45,897 bases of DNA from Veillonellaceae bacterium. Lineage in GTDB: Bacteria; Bacillota; Negativicutes; JAAYSF01. The notes under the pieces are model-generated. The model had not been told where the DNA came from. It saw only the letters and a list, made by a program, of their open reading frames with translations, and made no database searches. Position numbers and translations under genes: made by a program. The stretch covers positions 1 through 45,897 of the forward strand of contig JAAYSF010000039.1 of the NCBI GenBank assembly GCA_012523975.1. The letters are read 5' to 3'. Of this stretch, positions 24,096 to 36,600 are shown piece by piece (position 1 is the stretch's first letter; each line of letters starts with the position of its first letter).

Positions 24096-25106
24096 ATGAA
24101 CCTAGCTCAATTTCCTCGTCGGCGTTACACTGACTATCAGACGCCTTTGGAAAAATTGTCGAGATTGACAGACTTCATCGGTGGACCCAATATTTATATT
24201 AAAAGAGATGATTTACTCGGCCTTGCGGCGGGGGGAAATAAAACCCGCAAATTAGAATTTTTGGTGGCAGATGCCCTGGCAGCTGGCGCCGACACCCTTA
24301 TAACCTGCGGCGCAGTGCAATCTAACCATTGCCGGCTTACATTAGCAGCAGCTGTCAAAGAAGGGTTGAAGTGTCAGTTGGTATTAGAGGAGCGGGTCCC
24401 CAACAGTTACAAGCCTGATTCCCTGGGCAATAATTTTTTGTTTAACCTAATGGGCGTTGAAAAAGTCAAAGTAGTTCCCGGCGGGTCTAACATGCTGCAA
24501 GCCATGCAGAGTTTAGCTGATGAGCTAGCACAAATGGGCCGAAAAGCTTATATCATCCCGGGCGGCGGCTCAAACGCAATCGGCGCTACCGGCTATGTTG
24601 CTTGCGCCGAAGAAATTTTGAGTCAAACCTTTGAGCAGGGAATCAACATAACTCACGTAGTATGCACCAGCGGCAGCGCCGGAACTCATGCTGGTCTAGT
24701 TACTGGGTTTTATGGCTGCAACAGCAATATTCCTGTGACCGGTATTAACATTAGCCGGCCAAAAGCCATCCAGGAAGACTTGGTTTACGGCTTAGTCCAG
24801 AAAACTGCAGCCCATCTTCAAATCAAAGGCGGAATCCCCCGCGAAACCGTTAAGTGTTTTGATAATTATGTTGGTGCTGGTTACTCTCTGCCAACTCCCG
24901 AAATGATTGAAACTGTTAAGCTCTTAGCCAGCCTGGAAGGAATACTGCTTGATCCGGTATATACCGGCAAGACAATGGCTGGTCTGATTGACTTGGCCCG
25001 TAAAGGCTATTTTAAAGCTACTGACAATGTTCTATTCGTCCATACCGGGGGCTCCCCGGCCTTATACGCGTACGCCGATATTTTCGACTTTGGCCGCGCA
25101 CAGTAG
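24096..25106 (+). CDS. D-cysteine desulfhydrase / ACC deaminase-like PLP enzyme
   Basis: The 336 residues belong to the fold-type II PLP family that includes D-cysteine desulfhydrase and 1-aminocyclopropane-1-carboxylate deaminase. Motifs are IYIKRDDLLGLAAGGNKTRKLEFL, with the PLP-binding Lys in GGNKTRK; TCGAVQSNHCRLTLAAA; TSGSAGTHAGLVTGF, the phosphate-binding loop; and LDPVYTGKTMAGLIDL. The first of these activities yields pyruvate, H2S and ammonia from D-Cys; I cannot separate the two from sequence. The start is ATG 24096, eight bases after GGAGG; an in-frame TTG at 24081 overlaps that site. The upstream symporter could bring in the substrate, but a hairpin lies between them. Confidence 0.88.
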   Translation: MNLAQFPRRRYTDYQTPLEKLSRLTDFIGGPNIYIKRDDLLGLAAGGNKTRKLEFLVADALAAGADTLITCGAVQSNHCRLTLAAAVKEGLKCQLVLEERVPNSYKPDSLGNNFLFNLMGVEKVKVVPGGSNMLQAMQSLADELAQMGRKAYIIPGGGSNAIGATGYVACAEEILSQTFEQGINITHVVCTSGSAGTHAGLVTGFYGCNSNIPVTGINISRPKAIQEDLVYGLVQKTAAHLQIKGGIPRETVKCFDNYVGAGYSLPTPEMIETVKLLASLEGILLDPVYTGKTMAGLIDLARKGYFKATDNVLFVHTGGSPALYAYADIFDFGRAQ

Positions 25107-25140
25107 CCGATAACAAAACGAATATCGTAGCTATACAAAA

Positions 25141-25171
25141 AGGCCCACAACCCATTTACCGGTTGGGGCCT
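25141..25171. terminator. Bidirectional terminator between converging genes
   Basis: AGGCCC-ACAACC pairs with GGTTG-GGGCCT around a short loop. The plus side continues ATGTTTTTATTTTTT; the minus side continues TTTTTGTA. It serves both the PLP enzyme gene and the secreted protein gene on the other strand. Confidence 0.85.
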
Positions 25172-25177
25172 ATGTTT

Positions 25178-25765
25178 TTATTTTTTATGGCCATTGCCTT
25201 TGCCATTATTGTGCTTATCATCATGTTTGCTGTTTTTCTTATAATCCTTCTTGTCATCGCGTTTATTGTCACGGAAATGCTTGCGGTCATGACGATTATC
25301 GTTATCTTCAATTTCTATGTAAGTTATATTAACACCGCGCGCCCGAGCAGCATGGACAGCATTATAATTGCCTTTTTTAAGATCTTTTACCTTTACTCCA
25401 TATAACTTGGCGATTTCGCCCCACCCCATGTTTTTATGACGGAGACGGCTAATTTCATTTATATCCCGCCCGGAATAATAGGATGTGGCATAAACAAGCG
25501 ATATATCGCCGAACCCAAAATCAAATTCAGCTTTCAACCGCATAATATCCTGCGCATAAACCGGGCGGTTATAACTGCTGGACAGAACCTGCGCAAACCT
25601 GATGCTATCGCCGGACAAAGTAGTTTTCGATGATGATATGCTTACGTCGCCAACGGAAGCGGTAACGTTTGATGTTGTAACTGAGGCGGCGTCAACTCCG
25701 CCTTGGATACCGAACGCTAACACAGCTGATAATGCCACAGCCGCAGTAGCTCGCCGTAGTTGCAT
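25178..25765 (-). CDS. Exported protein with a Lys/Asp/His-rich C-terminal tail, function unknown
   Basis: From ATG 25765 (GGAGG seven bases upstream) the product has 195 residues. It begins with a signal peptide, MQLRRATAAVALSAVLAFG, with likely cleavage after GVDA. The middle region contains YAQDIMRLKAEFDFGFGDISLVYATSYYSGRDINEI and MGWGEIAKLYGVKVKDL, a module found in small exported proteins of Firmicutes. The last 45 or so residues consist almost only of Lys, Asp, Asn, His, Arg and Gly. Such a tail could bind metal ions or the cell surface, but no function is known. It lies downstream of the secretion pore gene on the same strand, separated by a terminator. Confidence 0.8.
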   Translation of the reverse strand: MQLRRATAAVALSAVLAFGIQGGVDAASVTTSNVTASVGDVSISSSKTTLSGDSIRFAQVLSSSYNRPVYAQDIMRLKAEFDFGFGDISLVYATSYYSGRDINEISRLRHKNMGWGEIAKLYGVKVKDLKKGNYNAVHAARARGVNITYIEIEDNDNRHDRKHFRDNKRDDKKDYKKNSKHDDKHNNGKGNGHKK

Positions 25766-25899
25766 ATAAATTCCTCCTAATGGTCTTGTTACCGTAAATT
25801 TTACCACTGCGACTGACCAGTCAGCCAGAGGCGTAAGTCCTATCTTCTACCTAAAAAAATAAATCTTCACTGTTATTTACAAATATGCTTTGGGGCGGC

Positions 25900-25925
25900 A
25901 AAAGGACTTGGTCTAAGCCAAGTCC
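25900..25925 (-). terminator. Terminator of the two-partner secretion operon
   Basis: On the minus strand GGACTTGG pairs with CCAAGTCC around a six-base loop, followed by TTTTGCC. It starts about 35 bases beyond the stop of the pore gene. Confidence 0.75.
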
Positions 25926-25957
25926 CAATAATGTAAAGCCCTCAAAACTATTAAATT

Positions 25958-27571
25958 TTATTTGATCTTTGACTGCAAGAACAAATGAATCCGTGTTTTA
26001 TCATGTTCCTTAGATGAATTAAGCGGAATACCTACTACTACTTTGCCAAAGAGACCGGGCGAACTGCTAAAAACAACACCGATACCCGTACTTGTCAAAA
26101 AGTCATGACTTTGCGAGCCATTTGTAAAGGAGTTATAGGTACTGCCATGATCAAGAAAAAGTAGCCCTTTAAATTTATTCGCGTCGTGCAGCGGGAAATT
26201 ATACTCGACACCAATGTAATAGCCCTGGTCGCCGCATAATACTCCTTCATGATAACCTTTTACTGATGACATGCCGCCTAAGGACATTTGTTCAGAAGAC
26301 GGCAACTCACTGTTGTTGGTCATTTGCCCTGATAACCGCCAGATTATACTGCGACGGTCGGCTAAAGCCTGATGCCGGATGGCTGATAAATTGAACCGCC
26401 AAAAATGCTTGTCGGTATATGCATCTTTCTTAGAGGCAGATATACCGGTAAGACTGTACTGGCTGTACCATACTCCCTTATTGTCGATTGTACGAATGCT
26501 GCTGCCTAATGTGGCCGTCTTAACCTCTGAATCAAGCAAGGTATTGCCAAAAAAATCAGTACTTGAATCCTTCCAATGCAATTCAGCATAGCCTTCCACC
26601 TTCCGGTTTGCTGTGACAGCGAACGGATGACTTATGCTGAGGCCAACATCGGAGGAGTCACCGGCAATATCCATACTTTCATAGGGCCCGGATACAATAT
26701 TGACCTGATTCTTGCTATAACTAAAACCAAGCCGAGTGCCAAGCTTGTCCACCGGCGCGCTATAAGCTATAGATCCGCCCATCGTTCCCTTGGTCCAAGT
26801 CGGATTAAGCGTTAAGGTCTCACGGTTGCCAAATAAACTGTTATTGGTTACAACTATACCGGCACGATAAAGTCCGCTCTCATCGCGTCCCGCATTGTCG
26901 GCGAACATAGTGGTCTGCCATTTGGCCGGTTCTTTTACAAGCAATATACAGTCAGTTGTGCCAAATTCCTTGCCCGGCCGCAGTTCTGCCCGCAATGCCA
27001 CATCATTAGTATTATTGAAATAAAAAATATCTTTTTGCAATTGATCCAATTTTACTAAATCACCGCTGCTTAGCGAAAGCCGATTTTTAAAATAAGAATC
27101 TTCGGTATGCCGGTTTCCTTGAATTAGAAATTCTCCAAACCGCCCTTCGACGAGTTGAATTTTAACGATTCCGTTCTCAATCTTTTGCGGCGGTAAAACT
27201 GCTTTGGCGGTAATATAGCTTTTTGCTTTATAGAGCGCGTTGATCTCGGCAACTGCTTTATAAAGGTCGCTAAGCCCCAGCTCACGCCCTTCATATTTTT
27301 CCTTTATTCCTTTAAGCTCGGCGTCGCTCAAGATTGCTGACTTATTGGTGTTAATCTTTCTAATCGCAATAATTATATTATCAGGCTTAGCAGCGTCTTT
27401 TTCTTGCTCTACCTTGTTCAGGATGTTATCACTGCTTGGCAAAGCATCTTTTTGATATAATTTCTGCTCTTTTTTATAATAATCCCCTATTCCCGCATCG
27501 GATACCGCCGCCTGACATATGCTGCTCACAGCTAATGCAGCTGCAGCCATAACAACTGTCTTTTTAAGCAT
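25958..27571 (-). CDS. Two-partner secretion outer-membrane transporter (TpsB; ShlB/FhaC family)
   Basis: The 537-residue protein is the outer-membrane pore expected to export the giant adhesin encoded just upstream. A signal peptide (about 1-22, ending ICQA) is followed by a linker. Two POTRA domains (about 60-210) include LSDLYKAVAEINALYKAKSYITAKAVLP and VKIQLVEGRFGEFLIQGNRHTE. The C-terminal barrel (about 215-537) has SLGGMSSVKGYHEGVLCGDQG, where VKGY is this protein's version of the family's VRGY loop, and GLLFLDHGSTY, the partner motif. Its presence implies an outer membrane. The stop of tpsA lies 82 bases upstream, with a 10-bp hairpin in between. Confidence 0.95.
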   Translation of the reverse strand: MLKKTVVMAAAALAVSSICQAAVSDAGIGDYYKKEQKLYQKDALPSSDNILNKVEQEKDAAKPDNIIIAIRKINTNKSAILSDAELKGIKEKYEGRELGLSDLYKAVAEINALYKAKSYITAKAVLPPQKIENGIVKIQLVEGRFGEFLIQGNRHTEDSYFKNRLSLSSGDLVKLDQLQKDIFYFNNTNDVALRAELRPGKEFGTTDCILLVKEPAKWQTTMFADNAGRDESGLYRAGIVVTNNSLFGNRETLTLNPTWTKGTMGGSIAYSAPVDKLGTRLGFSYSKNQVNIVSGPYESMDIAGDSSDVGLSISHPFAVTANRKVEGYAELHWKDSSTDFFGNTLLDSEVKTATLGSSIRTIDNKGVWYSQYSLTGISASKKDAYTDKHFWRFNLSAIRHQALADRRSIIWRLSGQMTNNSELPSSEQMSLGGMSSVKGYHEGVLCGDQGYYIGVEYNFPLHDANKFKGLLFLDHGSTYNSFTNGSQSHDFLTSTGIGVVFSSSPGLFGKVVVGIPLNSSKEHDKTRIHLFLQSKIK

Positions 27572-27616
27572 ATTTCACTTCGTCCTCTCCGTATCGCTAC
27601 TTAACGTTCCATAGGC

Positions 27617-27643
27617 CGGCATCCGGCGCTGCACCGGATGCCG
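27617..27643. repeat. Intercistronic hairpin between tpsA and tpsB
   Basis: CGGCATCCGG (27617-27626) pairs exactly with CCGGATGCCG (27634-27643) around a seven-base loop. There is no T-run on the minus strand, so it is not a terminator. It may block exonucleases or mark an mRNA processing point between the large adhesin cistron and the pore cistron. Confidence 0.65.
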
Positions 27644-27653
27644 CTTATAATGA

Positions 27654-30600
27654 TTAGCTAGAAGTCTCGTCTTGATCTTCCTGATTTCCGTCCGCGTTTA
27701 GGGAATTACTAATCTGCGTGATATCTACCATGTCTGTTGGATTTATATTACCTTGGGCTAGAGTTCCGCCCGGGCTTAAACTTGCCGCACCAAACTCCGG
27801 TACTCCGGTCTGCCCGGCCGCCTTGATGGTTTTCTCCGCTATGGTAACTGCAGTATCGCTTGTCTTAGATCCATTCAAGCTAATACCGCTTGCGGAATTA
27901 ATTACTTTGGCATCCGTTGAGATAGCTTTCCCATCCATTAGCAAATCATAAGGATTATCAAGCGGCCGCAGCAGAACATCACTGCCCAGCAGGCTTTGCG
28001 GCGGATTATTATCGGCTACAACAGTATAGTAATTATTTGTGAATTCAGTTCTGGTACCTGTACGGGTATTGCTCGCAGCAAGCTTATCAGTCTGAGCATT
28101 TATATCGGCCTTATCCGCTATAAGATTGTTGAACTGTACCCCTTGCGCCGAAAGCACGTTCACTGTAACATCTTCAGCCATTGGCTTGCTTGATCCGCTG
28201 ATATCCATTTCAAGCATAGAATTGCCGGTGTGAACCACATGGTCGAGCACTACGTTATCACTGCGAATATTCATGCCGTCAGCAACGCTGGTTTCAGCAA
28301 TTTGCAGGCTGCTGCCATTGATAACAGCCAGGTTAATTGATCCTGACCTATTGGACATCTTATCGGCCACAAGATTACCACTGCCAGTAATGTTAATATC
28401 ATTCTGCGCTTCAGCTGTAACCGTTCCGGCGGCGGCCACCGTTACATGCTTGTCTGTTTGGCCGATACCGCCGGTTTCAGCCGTTAGGCTAATGTTATGG
28501 GCCGTAAGATTAATATCAGCCATATCACCTGCGCCGTTTAAAATATTGGCCCCGGCTTTAACAGCAATATTGCCTGCGGCAGCTTTTACGGCGTCAACCG
28601 TGAGATTTCTGCCAGCAGTAAGTTCAACCCCTTTTATTGCTGACTCAACAGTGGAAGCCACCATGTCTTTGCCCGAAATAAGATTAATTGCGCCGGGAGC
28701 TTTGATATTTTGCGCATCTAGATTTGCAGCGGAATTAAGTTTAATACTGCCTGCTGTGGTTTGTATATTATTTGCTGACATATCCTGGCCGGCACTAATA
28801 TCAATATTGCCGGCAGTCGTTTTAGCTTGGCTGATATTAAGCTTAGTGCTGCTATTATTTATGTGAATATCATTTTCGGCCTCTGCGTCCAAGGCCCCTT
28901 CGTCGGCAAGGGAAATACCCAAAGCTTTGGCGCTGCTGCCAACTTGCTTGGCCTTTAACTTGAGGGATTTACTCATAATGCTGACTTTATCGTTGTCATA
29001 GTCTGACTGAATACTACCGTCTGTATCAAGACTGATATTTTCCAGCGAGTACAAAGTATCAAGTTTGATATCGCCATCTTTCCGCAGGAAGATATCTTTT
29101 GCCGCCCTAGCGGTTAGCGTTCCGTCCTGGTTCAGCTGCAGGAAAGCAGTCTCAGTGCCGATAGTTCCGTCGGCAGCCTCTAAAATGACGTTCTGCCCAA
29201 TAATATTGGCGTTGCCGGCAGCACCATTTAAAATGCTCCCACCAACTTTAAGCCTGACATCTGTTCCGGCACTAATCTGGTCAAGCCGTACATCTTTTTC
29301 CGAACCAAGGTAGGCATAGTCACCGGCCACTGCATTTAACACCCCGGTTGTCTCAATATTGATCGGCTTGCGCTGAGTGACGGTAATAACGTTATTAACA
29401 TTGTCCAAAACCAAATCAGCTCGTTCGGCCGCAGCCAGTGCCACCTTTTGCTCTTGTGTTAATTTGTCCGGCGTAAGCTTAGCGTCGATTGCCGGCAGGG
29501 CTATGTTAGAGCCAATCCCTTTCCCGGCAGCCAAAGTAACATCCTTGCCCTTTACATTGGGAGCTTTAATAATCGGATTAGTATCGGTAAGCTGTTTAAG
29601 CGCGCCGGGCGCTAAAGAAATGGCCAGTTCACGATCAGTCCAGCTTGCGCCTTTTAACAAGCTGTCCCGCTCGGCTTTAGTTATTGAATAGGCAAAGTCA
29701 GCATCGTATTTACCGTCGTTCCAATTCCCAACGCCTTGGGCATCAAGCTGCCGGTATTTTGCTGTTTGGCTGGCGGCAAAATCGTCCGGATTTACGTTTT
29801 GCGCACTTAAAGCTGCTTGCTCAGCATCGGTGCATATATACTGACCGTTAACAATATGGTCCTTTAACTGCCAATAGGTCTGATAGTCAGCATTTTTACC
29901 ATTGACGTAGCTGGAAATGGTCTGGGCTTGCTTCTGCGCATTAGAGGCCTCACCCGCCCGCAGTTGCAGCGAATCCCAGTAGTCGGTCAATTTCTTCCAA
30001 GTCCGGGTATCAATTTGCTCTTCGGTATTATTATCAATCATTCTACCTGGAGTTGTCAGCGTAACATTACCCGTTCTTGACTCGACAGTGTCAATAAGCA
30101 AATCGCCGGCCAGATTCTTACCGTCCCACGCCTGGTTAGAAATATTAATGTCATTTAGCGCCGAGGCTTTAAGACCGTAATCGGCGTCTAGATATTTGTC
30201 TGTCGTTCCGGTTCTAATTATTAGCGGGGTACTCGCATCGCCTATTGAACCATTATTGCTGGTCAGTTCAACCCGTTGGCCGCGCACATCTGAACTAGCC
30301 GCATTGGCGATGCTGCCGTCAGCAACAAGACGAAGCGTGCCTGTATCGGCGGTGACGGTACCTAAATTAAGATTGCCAAGTACTTGGGTGACATTTACAT
30401 CGCCGGCGGCAGAAACAGCATTGAGAGTATCGCCGATGATGGCTCTGACGTTTTGGGCGCTGCTGCCTATATTGCCGTCGGCCCTGAGGTCAAGGAGTTC
30501 GGTGGTTATCAGGGCGGAACTGTCACTTTGGATAATATCTTGAGTGGCCGCTATGCTGGTAACGCCTTCCTTGTTGCTGATAGCACCTTTTAGCCGTATA

Positions 30601-33600
30601 TTGCCTGTATTAGTGCCGCCAACGTTAACCTCTCCGCTATCATAGCCAAAAAATTCGATGCCGATAGGGTTATCAGCCTTAACTGAATAGGTTCTAATAT
30701 CCTTTTTCGGCGTGGTAATCGAATAATCCTGATGGTAGGTACCGGTTATACCAACCGTATACCAGTCCCGGGTCGTCCTTTCTTTAATTAGATGGTACTC
30801 ACCCTTCCCTGTGTCTATGGTTTTTTTATTGGTAGCATAGTAGGGATTACCCGAAGCAGTAAATGGTCTGCCGTTTGACAAATAAATACCGTTGGCTAGA
30901 GGGGTCGGCACCCCGGGATTGCTGCTAGTAGGCTTGCCCTTTGGTGTTTCTCCCGATTTATAGGTATAGCCGAAAACATCCTTTGATTCAAAATGGTAGT
31001 TCTGAGTAACAGAATAGTCCTGTCCTGTCGTCCAGTTATAGTACAGACCGCTTTTGGGATTATAGTTCAAAGTAGAGCGATCATTTTCTGTGCTGATAAT
31101 GTTTGGTTCTACAGCTTCTCCGTTCCGCTCAACTTTAACCTCTCCCCGGGTACTTGTATAGCGGGTATGAATTGCCGTTCCGGCGCTATCTTGAATGTCG
31201 GTAATATCGATAATGCCTGCTGTGCCTTCACCGGTATTAAGATTGTTAAGCATGATATCCTTACCGGAATTATTGGTGATTGTAATTTTTCCATAGCCAT
31301 CGAGAGCCTGGACTTTGCCGGTATTCGCGCCGTCCCAGGCGGTGTTTATAATCTGCCCGTACAGTTGGACATAGCCGCCATGCACTTCGACGCCGCTGAT
31401 TTCAAATCTGTCATTACCGGCATCATAACTGACATAGCCGGCTTCGGCAATATTACCGGGATAACCGGAAACCGGATCAGGCGCTAGCTTGTAAAAACCC
31501 GTACCGCCATTATTACGATAATCCTCCCGCGCTTCAGTTAAGGTCTTTGCTTGATCATTGACCAAAACTTTCACATCACTATCAAGCTGCAAGTCCCAAT
31601 CAGCGATGCCGCTTTTGATGAGACCGTTGATATTAAGGTAGCGGGCACTGATGAAGATATTGCCATTGGCTGTGATACCGCCCGGGCGCAGACCATTATG
31701 TTTATCTTTGTCGTTATAGAGCTTTTCCGGATCGCCCCCAATATGGTTAAAGCCATCAACATAGCTCTGGACAAAGTCACCATTATTGGCTTTAATATCG
31801 ACGGTACCCGCGTTGATGGAGCCATTGGCATAGATACTGCCGTAAGCGCTATGTATTGTGACCGGACCGTTGACATTTGATATCACGCTGCCTTGAGCCA
31901 GAGTAATGTCGGGCGCAACGCCAAGCGCGACTGATCCTTGAATTTCGCCCTTGGCATTATATAGCGGTTTCTTATTGGCAGGCGCATTAGGATCAAAAGT
32001 ACTGGTTATGGTAATAGCTGGCTTATCTGTATCGGCTTTGGTTGTAACGTCGAAATTCGCGCCGGATTTACCGGTATTAAATGCATTAATTGCATCATTA
32101 TTTTTTACAGAAGCGCCGTTAAACAAAATCGACCCGCCATCCCGGACAATCAGATTATTAACAGTCAGAAACGCCGGACTGTTGTTGGTAATGGTAATCT
32201 TGGCATCGCCGGGAGCAAATAGTGTCCCGCTGCCTGTAAGATTATCAGCTTTTACTTTTATATCGCCCAATTTAGCTGTAATCGGGTTAACAGTAATAAA
32301 ATCAGCGGTCGGGCCAGTCGGAGCTTTGTCCGATAACGCATTAGGATCGGAAGCTGGGAGACTAAGCAATGTTTCAAGATCGGCAATACTTAGAGCAAGT
32401 TTTGTCTGTTGGTCAGTTAATTCTGTTAGTTTGCCTTTCTCGGTGTCATATGCGGCCTGGACGGTCGCAAAGTCAATATCAGGGTTCCAGTTACTATTCT
32501 CATTTGTAATAGCGGCTTTAGCCTCTGCCAAAGCATCATAGTACTCTATCGCCTGCTCATATTTAGCAATCAGAGGATTTCCTGCCGGCAATTGCGACTT
32601 TTTGTATTCGGCGTCAGCTCTATCTGACGGTATTTGCTCCGCAGTAAAGTTACTTATATCGTTGATATATCCGGTAAGGTCATTGTTGGCCGTATCCCGA
32701 GCCTGCACCAAATCGCGGTACTTTTCAGCAGTTTCTATAATCGACGGTTGCACTGCCACGGCTGCGTCGACTGATGTCTTATAACCTTGCATCTCAGTCA
32801 GCGAAGCCTCAGCCTCTGCTTTCGGGCTTAGCGCCCCTGTGCCGGCGCTAAGCCCTGGAACAAAGACTTTTTTGCCGCCGACGGTATTCCATGAAGCTAA
32901 ACCCATGGCTACCATTTTTTCCTGCAGAAAGAGGATTTCGGCATCATATGCGCCGGTAGCGGCTGGATCACCCGCATAAGCAGCTTTTAGTTTATATAAT
33001 TGATTCATCCGGTCAGTCATACTTTCGGCAATAGCCTTGCTATGTTCAGTTGTATGAGTCTTGCCTTCACCGGCAATGGTCGCCGGATCTACAACCCAGC
33101 GCCAGCGCTTGATGCCGTCGCCATCGGTATATTCTTGATAACTGCCGCCAAAAGTAAGCTCATGCACCCTTCTAATCCCAGTCTCAACCTTGCCGTTAAC
33201 AACGACATTGGCTGTGCCTTTGACCGAACTGGAGCCGCCTCTAATGTCTAAGTTTACTTCGCCGCCGCCGAATAGCTCGCTGATTGCGCTGCCCAACTCA
33301 GCCAAGGCTTCACGATAAAGGTCCTTGCCGACACCGGTGTACGTCGCGCTAATCTTGCCTTTGTCGGCTGTAAGATAAACATCCTGGCCGCTGCCGATAA
33401 CTGAGTCTTTCTGAATGTTAAGACTGCTATTGCTAGTTACATTTGCTTGCGGATTTGGCTTTGAATTAATCGGAAAAACCGTCTTATTCCATAAGTTCAC
33501 TGCGGCATTAGCCCTGATTGTACCAACATTGCCTGTTGTATCCTGGCCTGCTGCCAATACTATATCGTCGTCATCAGTTGTTAATCCGGCATTTGGCTTA

Positions 33601-36600
33601 ATAGTCACAGTATTGTTGCCGTTATAATTACTATAAGCTGTGCCGGCCGGTGCCCCTGCCGCGCCGTATACATCAACAGCCACACGGTTATCCAAATCGG
33701 CGCTGCCTTTAGTGCCTGCTTTAATTGTTCCGTTTTTACTATAAATCTGAGCTGTATCGCCAATGGTAACTTTGGTATCGGCTTCTGCGTTAATTCGACT
33801 GTCGACTACTGCCGCGCTTATTGCTCCCCCGGTATTAATACGGGCTTTATCATGGACTGTAATATCACTGCTGGCATCTGCGGCAAATGAACCCTTGCTT
33901 GTATCGGTTCCGGCAGTTATGCTCGCTCCTGTTCCTACAGTTACGGCCGTATCGTGTTTAACATTGACCCGTTCTGCCACTGCCGCGCCGGATATCGCCC
34001 CGCCGCCCGCAGCCGAAATATTCCACGCCGCATCATCGCCGTTTCCTGCGCCTAACCAATCTTTACGGGATATATTCTCAGCCCGCAGGTTGACATCATG
34101 GTCTGTCGTTATATCAGCTTTACCGACATCAACCAGAACATCAGTATCAACAGTATGGTTTACTACTACCCCGCTGGCCCCGACAGCAGATGCATATGTA
34201 CTGTCGGCCTTGCCGTTGAACAATGCTGTATGCATTGCATTAACATTCAGACCGTCTGCCGAAATTTGAGCCGCTTCATCAATATAAGCCTTGGTTGTAC
34301 CTTTGGTATTAGTCGTCACCACTGCTGCCGAACCTGCCAATACACCGCCCACGCCGGTTTTCGCTTCGGCAAAGTTATCATCTTTACCTGTTGCCGTTAC
34401 ACTGACAATACCGCTCTTAAGCTGCTGATTGTAAGAATCTTTGCCGCCGTTGATTGTTACGTCTTTGTCGAAATAAGCTGTTACATTATTATTTGAGGAA
34501 GCGCTGGCCGCGTTAGCGCCTGCGGCGTAATAACCGGCCGCAACTGCTGTTGCCTTGCTGTCTTGCTTGGTATCGGCGTTGGCTTTAACATTCACCGCAT
34601 TAGTGACTGTAAGCTTACTGTTCTGGCCGACTGAGCCAGTAACATCAGCCGCAAGGTTTGTCTTGCTGACCGTAGCATTGACTCCTACCAGAAGTCCGCC
34701 GCCTGCGGCAATGGCCACTGCCTCACCGGTATTTCTGTCAGGCTGACGCAATAACTGTGCCTCTACCGTAAGACTATCAGCAGTCAGTGTATTGTTTCGT
34801 CCAACCGCTGCCGAAATTACCGGCGTAATTTCGGTAATGGCTGTCGACGCCCCAACAGCGACACCGCCGGCATTAATACCTGTTGAGTTAGCCTTGCCCT
34901 TTGGGTTAGCGTTGGCATTAATCAAGACTTGGCCGGTAGTTGAAATTTTTGCATCTTGACCGGTATAAGCCTTAACCTCCGGGTTGACTTTGGCCGACGT
35001 AACAATTCCTTGGGCGGCGATTCCGCCAACAGCACCGCCACGAGCCGTTGCTGCAGCATTCTCAGCATTTCCTTGTCTTGATTGTTTAGCTCTTATTGTT
35101 AAAGAACCAACCGTTTTACCGCTTTCTTGTCCGATTTCTACGCCCTCGCCCACAAATGCTTCACTGCCGCCCGAGGACTCGGCAATAGCAATCGATGCGC
35201 CTAATGCGCCAATACCACCGCTGATGACAGTCGCATCAGCCGTTACTTTCGGCGTAGATTCCGCCGAAATATTTATTGCATCTGCTTGTTGAATGGCCAT
35301 ATTGGGACCAATAAAGGCTTTGGTATTACTGGAATCCTTCATGTTAACGACACCGGCACCGCCGGCGAAAGAACCGACTGCCGGCGCAATAACATCGCCA
35401 GTTAAGTTGGTATCAGTGTCTGCGGAAATATCAATATTACCACTGACTAAAATAGTATTATCGTTGTTAGCTGTAGCATTGCCCAGATAAGCGGTAGTGT
35501 CACCGTCTACCGTACCGTTTACTACTGCACCTGATAAAGCCAAACCGATGTAAGCTGCAGCTCCGCCTATCGCCTGCCCTTTCAAATTGTGAGCGCCGGT
35601 CGCGTTGACACTAAGATTGGCTGCTGTAAGTTTGGCTATATTATCAAGATAAGCGGCAGCCGCGCTGTCATCTTTTATGAAAACACCCGACCCGGCCAAA
35701 GCAGTGCTCATACCTGCCGATCCGGCCAGCGCTTTTACATCAAAACCTGTGCTCAAACTGCCATTTATCAAAACGTCCTGCCCGGCAGTAATTTCTGTTC
35801 CGCTGCCTACATGTGCATCGGCCCTGTTATCAGCCGCCACCACACTTACAGCACCGCCAACCGCCACTCCGGCCAGCGCTGCCGCCCCCACCTTGCTGTT
35901 GAAAGTCAGATTGTCCGCGGCGTTAACAGCAAGGTTTTTACCGACATTTATTTTGGCATTAGTGCCGGTAAAAGCAGCCGTGCCCCCTGGCACTGCTGTA
36001 GTATTTTCTACTGCTTGGGTAAGATTAATGGTTTGCTGTCTTTGGCTCAATACAGACGCCGCCTCATGAGCATTTTCATTATCATAGGATTGCATTAGCT
36101 TACTGTATTTATCGGTTCTGAGCTGACCGTCTACATAGCCTTGGACATTATCTTCATTGGGGTTTTTAGCATCGGCGCTGTCTTTCTTAGCGGTTAAACT
36201 GCTTTGCGCGTCGCTGCTAAGGTTAGTGCCTAAAGCGTATACCGAAACACTGCCGGCCACACCGACACCGCCGCCGGATAGACTGGCCACATTACTTGAA
36301 ATATCTTTATCAGCAAGCGCTGTAAGGGCAAAGTTGTCTTTTGCGTTAAGTTGAGCGTTATTGCCAAGGTATGCGGCAGTGTCGCTCTGCACAATGCCGA
36401 TATCAACCCCGCCGCTCACGCCTACTGCCCCACCGCCGGCCGCCCCGCTAACCGACAAGATGGAAACATCGTTAACCGCTGCTACGTTTACACTCTGTTT
36501 AGCCCCGGCAGCAGCTTGATCTAAGGTATTGATTTTTGCATTTTCAGCAATGTATGCCTGTGTCGTGGATTTATCAATATTAACAGCTGCCGAACCGGCT

